NCBI GenBank assembly: GCA_016934415.1
Contig: JAFGSW010000034.1
Location: 1 to 64,000, forward strand
Direction: 5' to 3'
Source: Spirochaetales bacterium
Lineage (GTDB): Bacteria > Spirochaetota > Spirochaetia > SZUA-6 > RPPD01
DNA: 64,000 nt
The notes beneath the pieces were generated by a model. That model saw nothing but the letters and a program-made list of their open reading frames with translations, searched no databases and had not been told where the DNA came from. Shown here piece after piece: positions 60,305-64,000 of the stretch. A program made the translations under genes and the position numbers. Each line of letters opens with the position of its first letter. Positions within the stretch are counted from its first letter, which is position 1.

Positions 60305-61834
60305 ATGGCGGCGATTGTCCGGAGCGCGGCGGGCAGGCGGCTGGGCGCGGCGTTGCTTTTTTCCCTGTGCGCCGCGCTTCCCCTCCGGGCCCAGAACGAG
60401 CCGCTCCTCCTCGTCGCCGATCTCGAATACTCGGGTGTGGGCGACCGCCGGATGAAGCTCCTCGTCGACCTGCTCTCCTACATGATTTTCGAAAACGGGT
60501 CCTACCAGGTCATGAATCGATACGAGCGGAACAAGCTGCTGCGGGGATTCGGCTACGGCCAGACCAACCTGAACGACCGCGCGGTCTACCTCGAGGCCGC
60601 GGAGCTGCTCCGCGCGCGCTACATCGTCACGGGAAGCCTCCTGCCCGCAGCCGGCGGCGTGTCGCTCTCGCTCTCGCTCTGGGATGTGGACTCGGGCGCC
60701 CTGGTAAAAACGGCGTCCTTCGGCTTTCCCGGCTTCACCGAGCTTGTGGCAGGTTCGCGCGAAGTGATCGAAGGGCTGATCGGGAAGCCTGAAACGGCAG
60801 CCGGGGGCCGGACCGCTTCAGGGTTGTCCGAGACGCTCTACGTGACGCGCATCCGCGAGCGCATCCTCGTCGCCCTGCCCGACCCGCCGCTCGACGAGAC
60901 CGCCGCCGCGGCCCGCCTGCTCACGGCGGACGCCGCGGCCCGGCTGAACCGGGACGAACGGTTCTCGATTTCCTTCACCTCGGTGTCGTACGACACGGCG
61001 CGTCCGGATCCCGGCGCGCTCGCCCCGGTCCTCGCCGCGCGGGACTGCCACAGCCTGGCCCTCGTCGCCCGCGAAAAGAACGATTTCTTTCTCCGCCTGT
61101 ACAACCCCGACGACACCGTGCGGCTCGAGCTGCCGCTTTCCTTCCGGCTGGCGCGCTCGCGGGAAGCCGAACGCTTCGAGCGCGAATTCCGGGAGACGGT
61201 GAGCCCCTTCCCGGCCGTCCTTCTCGCAGCCGAGCTCGAGCGGGAAATCGAGATCAAGGAAAAACTGGACACGCTGCTCTTCAACGAGAAATTCCTCGCG
61301 CGGCGCTTCACGGCCGAACTGCACACGAGCACGCTCAAACCGGCGCTCGCCGGGATCTACCAACCGCTTCTCAACATCCTTTCCATCGAGGCCGACGCAT
61401 ACTGGTATTACGGCCGGGTGTTCGGCATCGGCGTCGGGTACGCCTTCTCCCTCGGCTACCCCGCCACCATCGACAACCGGTTCGCCTCCTGCCCCCTCAT
61501 CCGGCAGCATGAATTCCGCTTCATTCCCTTGAGCTTCCGGACCCCGGGGCAGATCAGTATTCTCTTCAATTTCATCACCGCGCTCAATCTGCAGAACGCC
61601 TACCGGATAGACACGAGCGGGCCCGATCCCGCCTTCACCGACGAGACGCCGCTTCTGTTTTTCAAAACGGCGATCAACATGGGGTTGTGCTTCAGCGTCA
61701 ACGACGATGTGTCCGTCACCGTTGACCTGGCGACATTGTGCTACATCTTTCCCCTGAACCAGGGAACGATGACGAACACCGGGACCAACTTCTCCGGCGC
61801 GTTCGGCGGGCTGGGCGTCATGGTTCGTTTTTGA
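60305..61834 (+). CDS. CsgG/TolB-like domain plus outer-membrane barrel, copy 2
   Basis: 509 residues; ATG 60305 is two bases after the stop of copy 1. Signal peptide (AALLFSLCAALPLRAQ), CsgG/TolB-N-like part (LLVADLEYSGVGDRRMKLLVDLLS, SYQVMNRYERNKLLRGFGYG, LLRARYIVTGSLL, VSLSLSLWDVDSG), a second alpha/beta region (about 175-335), then a C-terminal barrel ending GGLGVMVRF. The phrase NRYERNKLL...YG is the DUF/CsgG-type loop for penicillin-binding-protein activator (LpoB)-like proteins. The 3' end overlaps the convergent FecR gene by 17 bases. Confidence 0.75.
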   Translation: MAAIVRSAAGRRLGAALLFSLCAALPLRAQNEPLLLVADLEYSGVGDRRMKLLVDLLSYMIFENGSYQVMNRYERNKLLRGFGYGQTNLNDRAVYLEAAELLRARYIVTGSLLPAAGGVSLSLSLWDVDSGALVKTASFGFPGFTELVAGSREVIEGLIGKPETAAGGRTASGLSETLYVTRIRERILVALPDPPLDETAAAARLLTADAAARLNRDERFSISFTSVSYDTARPDPGALAPVLAARDCHSLALVAREKNDFFLRLYNPDDTVRLELPLSFRLARSREAERFEREFRETVSPFPAVLLAAELEREIEIKEKLDTLLFNEKFLARRFTAELHTSTLKPALAGIYQPLLNILSIEADAYWYYGRVFGIGVGYAFSLGYPATIDNRFASCPLIRQHEFRFIPLSFRTPGQISILFNFITALNLQNAYRIDTSGPDPAFTDETPLLFFKTAINMGLCFSVNDDVSVTVDLATLCYIFPLNQGTMTNTGTNFSGAFGGLGVMVRF

Positions 61835-63731
61835 CGATGCGATACACGGTGCCGGAATTCCCGACGGCGTAGAGCGCGCCGCCGTGCACGAACGGCGCGG
61901 TGTAGAACGCCTCCCCGGACTTGACGGCGATCTCTTCCGCCTTTTTCCCGCGCGCAAGGTCGACCGCCAGAATCGATCCCCGGTCGGTCGGCGCGTACAC
62001 CATGCCGCCGGCGGGGCACAGGCCGACGTTGCGCCATTGCCGCGACGTCAATTGCCTTTCGAAGAGCCGGCCGACGACACTCACCCGGCCGCTTGTGGTA
62101 TCAAGCTCGAAGAGCCTGCCGTCCGAGTACACGCCGAACAGTAGATCACCGATCGCCAGGAAATCCGCCTTCAGGGCGGCGGCCAGCCGCCAGCGCCCGG
62201 TTTCACGTCCGGCCGCGTCGAGGCGGAGGAGGTATGGATGCGACGATTCGACAACCGCGACCAGAACCGATCCCCTCGAGAGGGCCGGGTTGACGGCCGT
62301 GTTCCCTTTGAGGCGGGTCTTAAAGAGAATCGTCCCCTGAGTGTTGACGCCGGAGACGTAGGTTTCGTAATAGGATCCGAGGTACAGGATGCCGTCCGTC
62401 GCGAGCGGCGCCACGGGAAAAGGCTCCTTGACCAGCAGGCGCAGGTTCTCAGGCCCGGCGTCGGGTTCCAGGGCGTAATACCCATGGTTCTGAACGGGCA
62501 GGACGAGCCGATCTCCCCACACGGCCGGCATGAAGTTATGATCGATGCTCCCGTCGGACGGAAGCGTGACGGTGACGGAGTCCGCAAGAGTCGCGGCGTC
62601 CACAAGAACGACGGCGCCGGGCACCGCGAACCCGATGCGTCTCCCCGCCGCGAACGGGCGCGTCATGAACAAAGCCCGGCTCACAAGGCCGCGACGCTTG
62701 ACGATCCCGCCCGCTTCCAGCGTAAAGACATCCTTGTGATTCACGAAAAACACGCGTCCGGCGGCTTCGGCGACGCCGTAAAACCGTACGCCTTCCTCCC
62801 CCGGATTTACGCCCGCGATGCCGCCGACATCGGTGATGGTATAGGGCGAGATGACTTTTGCGGCGCCGCTCCTCCGCTCCTCCCCGGTCGAGGACACCCC
62901 TTCTCCCAATGAGAGCTCTTTGACGAAATCGGTTCGCGGGAGGCCCCGGCGAAGGGCCGAATCGAGGTCTTTCTCCGCGGGGCTCAAAGTCCGGTCGACG
63001 GTCCAGGTTCCGTCCGGCCTGACTTCCGCCTTCGCGCCGGCGGGCAGGGAGAAGAGGACCCGTTCGGCCCCGACTTCGACCGTGCCGGCCTCGATGCGCC
63101 CGTCGTAACAGATGAGGCGAACCACCCGCTCTCCGTCGACGGAAAAATACACCCGCGTTCCCTTCAGGGTGAAGACGAAGGCGTCGATCGAAACAGCGAC
63201 GCGGCCGCCTTCCCTGCCCGGGGCGCGCTTGTCGATGTACAACGATCCCCGGTCGAGACGCAGGGACAGATCGGGCCCTGATTCGGCAAAGCCTTCAATC
63301 TCAAGCGTCGAACGGGAAAAGAGCTGAATGTCGATCCGGTCTTTGCGTTCCAGCGCCGGCTGCTCCCCGGGTCCGGTGCGCAGCACATCGTGCTCACGGA
63401 CGACGTCGCCGAAGCGCAGCGGCGCCGCCCGTCCTTCCACCGAACCGCCTTTGTCCGAAACGGCGACGAGCGGAACCGCCCCCGGAGACGGGAAAAACAG
63501 GATCCCGGCCAGCACAAGGCCGAGCGGAACCGCGACGATGACGATCGCCACCGCGGCCAAGGCCGGCGAATAACGAAAAACGCGGAAAAACGAGGGGCGA
63601 GGCTTGGCGGCCGTCTTTTCGCGGATGACGGCCAGCACCCGCTTCTCCGCTTTCTTCGGCACGGGCTTGAAATCGCCCCCTATTCGAACAAGTTCCCCGG
63701 TTCTCCTCTCGTCTGAGCGTCTACGATGCAT
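61818..63731 (-). CDS. FecR-domain membrane protein with beta-propeller
   Basis: 637 residues; ATG 63731 overlaps the sigma factor gene by 11 bases. A cytoplasmic N-terminus (1-55) with basic residues, one span (about 56-80), a FecR-like domain (about 90-235; LRFGDVVREHDVLRTGPGE, LSLRLDRGSLYI, VFTLKGTRVYFSVDGER), a linker, then WD/PQQ-type blades (RVFFVNHKDVFTLEAGG, DGILYLGSYYETYVSG, GALYAVGNSGTVYRI) to the end. It is probably the sigma regulator with a large periplasmic sensory propeller. The N-terminal 55 residues could hold the sigma factor. Confidence 0.82.
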   Translation of the reverse strand: MHRRRSDERRTGELVRIGGDFKPVPKKAEKRVLAVIREKTAAKPRPSFFRVFRYSPALAAVAIVIVAVPLGLVLAGILFFPSPGAVPLVAVSDKGGSVEGRAAPLRFGDVVREHDVLRTGPGEQPALERKDRIDIQLFSRSTLEIEGFAESGPDLSLRLDRGSLYIDKRAPGREGGRVAVSIDAFVFTLKGTRVYFSVDGERVVRLICYDGRIEAGTVEVGAERVLFSLPAGAKAEVRPDGTWTVDRTLSPAEKDLDSALRRGLPRTDFVKELSLGEGVSSTGEERRSGAAKVISPYTITDVGGIAGVNPGEEGVRFYGVAEAAGRVFFVNHKDVFTLEAGGIVKRRGLVSRALFMTRPFAAGRRIGFAVPGAVVLVDAATLADSVTVTLPSDGSIDHNFMPAVWGDRLVLPVQNHGYYALEPDAGPENLRLLVKEPFPVAPLATDGILYLGSYYETYVSGVNTQGTILFKTRLKGNTAVNPALSRGSVLVAVVESSHPYLLRLDAAGRETGRWRLAAALKADFLAIGDLLFGVYSDGRLFELDTTSGRVSVVGRLFERQLTSRQWRNVGLCPAGGMVYAPTDRGSILAVDLARGKKAEEIAVKSGEAFYTAPFVHGGALYAVGNSGTVYRIVKNEP

Positions 63732-64000
63732 GGATTCCCCCCCCCATCATCCCGGCCTTTTTTTTGCACATCGCGATTTTTATTTCAAATTCATTGCGCG
63801 CCCGGTACAGCATGCCCTCGATCGCTTTTTCGGATCGTCCCAAGGCGCCGGCGATGTCCCTGACGCCCCGCTTCTCGATATACATAAGCCTGAGCACCTC
63901 CTGGTCCCTCGGCTTCAGGGCGGTAAACGCCTCTCCCACGACCGCGGCGTCCGCGCACTCAACATACCCGGCCGCGGGGTCCCGTCCCAATCCCTTGGAA
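63721..64000 (-). CDS. ECF sigma factor (start outside window)
   Basis: At least 92 residues, open to the window edge, so the N-terminal part is missing. The visible part is sigma region 4: a recognition helix pattern LKPRDQEVLRLMYIEKRGVRDIAGALGR in pieces, then EKAIEGMLYRARNEFE. The stop TAG at 63721 overlaps the start of the FecR-type gene. Extracytoplasmic-function sigma factors are held by their partner until a signal arrives. A poly-G run (63738-63745) near the end is prone to slippage. Confidence 0.88.
   Translation of the reverse strand, partial: SKGLGRDPAAGYVECADAAVVGEAFTALKPRDQEVLRLMYIEKRGVRDIAGALGRSEKAIEGMLYRARNEFEIKIAMCKKKAGMMGGGIHAS

Noticed and set aside
1-64000. tRNA, rRNA, CRISPR arrays, c-di-GMP riboswitches
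   Set aside because: Looked for by eye; no cloverleaf, rRNA signature, spaced repeats or GEMM core was found. A profile search would be needed to exclude short or divergent cases.

Overview
The window is a GC-rich bacterial chromosome segment that most likely comes from a member of the Spirochaetota. The best pointers are a 1142-residue membrane-anchored coiled-coil protein of the SpiroCoCo type (41773-45201), a very large ATPase-like/TPR protein divergent from a SpoIIE/STAS/HATPase partner-switching operon (46372-52514), a PilZ protein of the kind seen in spirochaetes, and many lipoproteins and secreted TPR or beta-barrel proteins typical of a diderm envelope. The lineage call is an inference from gene content. 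No rRNA, tRNA or CRISPR array was seen.

Layout. 1-4.8 kb: a membrane glycosyltransferase (cut by the window edge) with an outer-membrane-type partner, then a Kelch lipoprotein and an outer-membrane protein. 4.8-33.4 kb: a dense signalling island with seven histidine kinases, eleven receiver-containing proteins that are not kinases (three NarL-type regulators, one diguanylate cyclase, one REC-PAS-HD-GYP phosphodiesterase, six mostly bare receivers), a free-standing Hpt protein, a second, TPR-containing HD-GYP protein, a P-loop-less MinD-like protein and a TPR protein. Many stop/start codons overlap, so the genes form tight operons. 33.5-38 kb: a C39-like lipoprotein, a frameshifted membrane gene, an NfeD/stomatin/stomatin operon and a HAD phosphatase. 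38-41.4 kb: a secreted TPR protein with ispG, then an HU-like/DUF4469 gene broken by a 57-bp element with terminal inverted repeats. 41.7-52.5 kb: coiled-coil protein, an unknown secreted protein, the degenerate ATPase/TPR protein and the partner-switching operon. 52.6-64 kb: PilZ protein, lipoproteins, an SDR, a second glycosyltransferase, a truncated VanX-like remnant, two tandem CsgG/TolB-like beta-barrel proteins, and an ECF sigma factor with a FecR/beta-propeller protein.

How it works together. The longest operon (17582 down to 7704) runs from an extracellular-sensing kinase through a bare receiver, a multi-PAS kinase, another receiver and a hybrid kinase to an HD-GYP protein, so its only recognisable output is cyclic-di-GMP hydrolysis. 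A REC-REC-GGDEF cyclase sits at 28.9-30.1 kb, a deletion-scarred second copy of it at 23.2-23.7 kb, and a PilZ receptor candidate at 52.6-53.8 kb, so synthesis, breakdown and read-out of c-di-GMP are all encoded within about 50 kb. Three NarL regulators, two of them overlapping their HisKA_3 kinases, provide transcriptional output.

Genome dynamics show in two or three broken genes, a truncated remnant, the 57-bp element, two large imperfect inverted repeats and clusters of small palindromes between genes.
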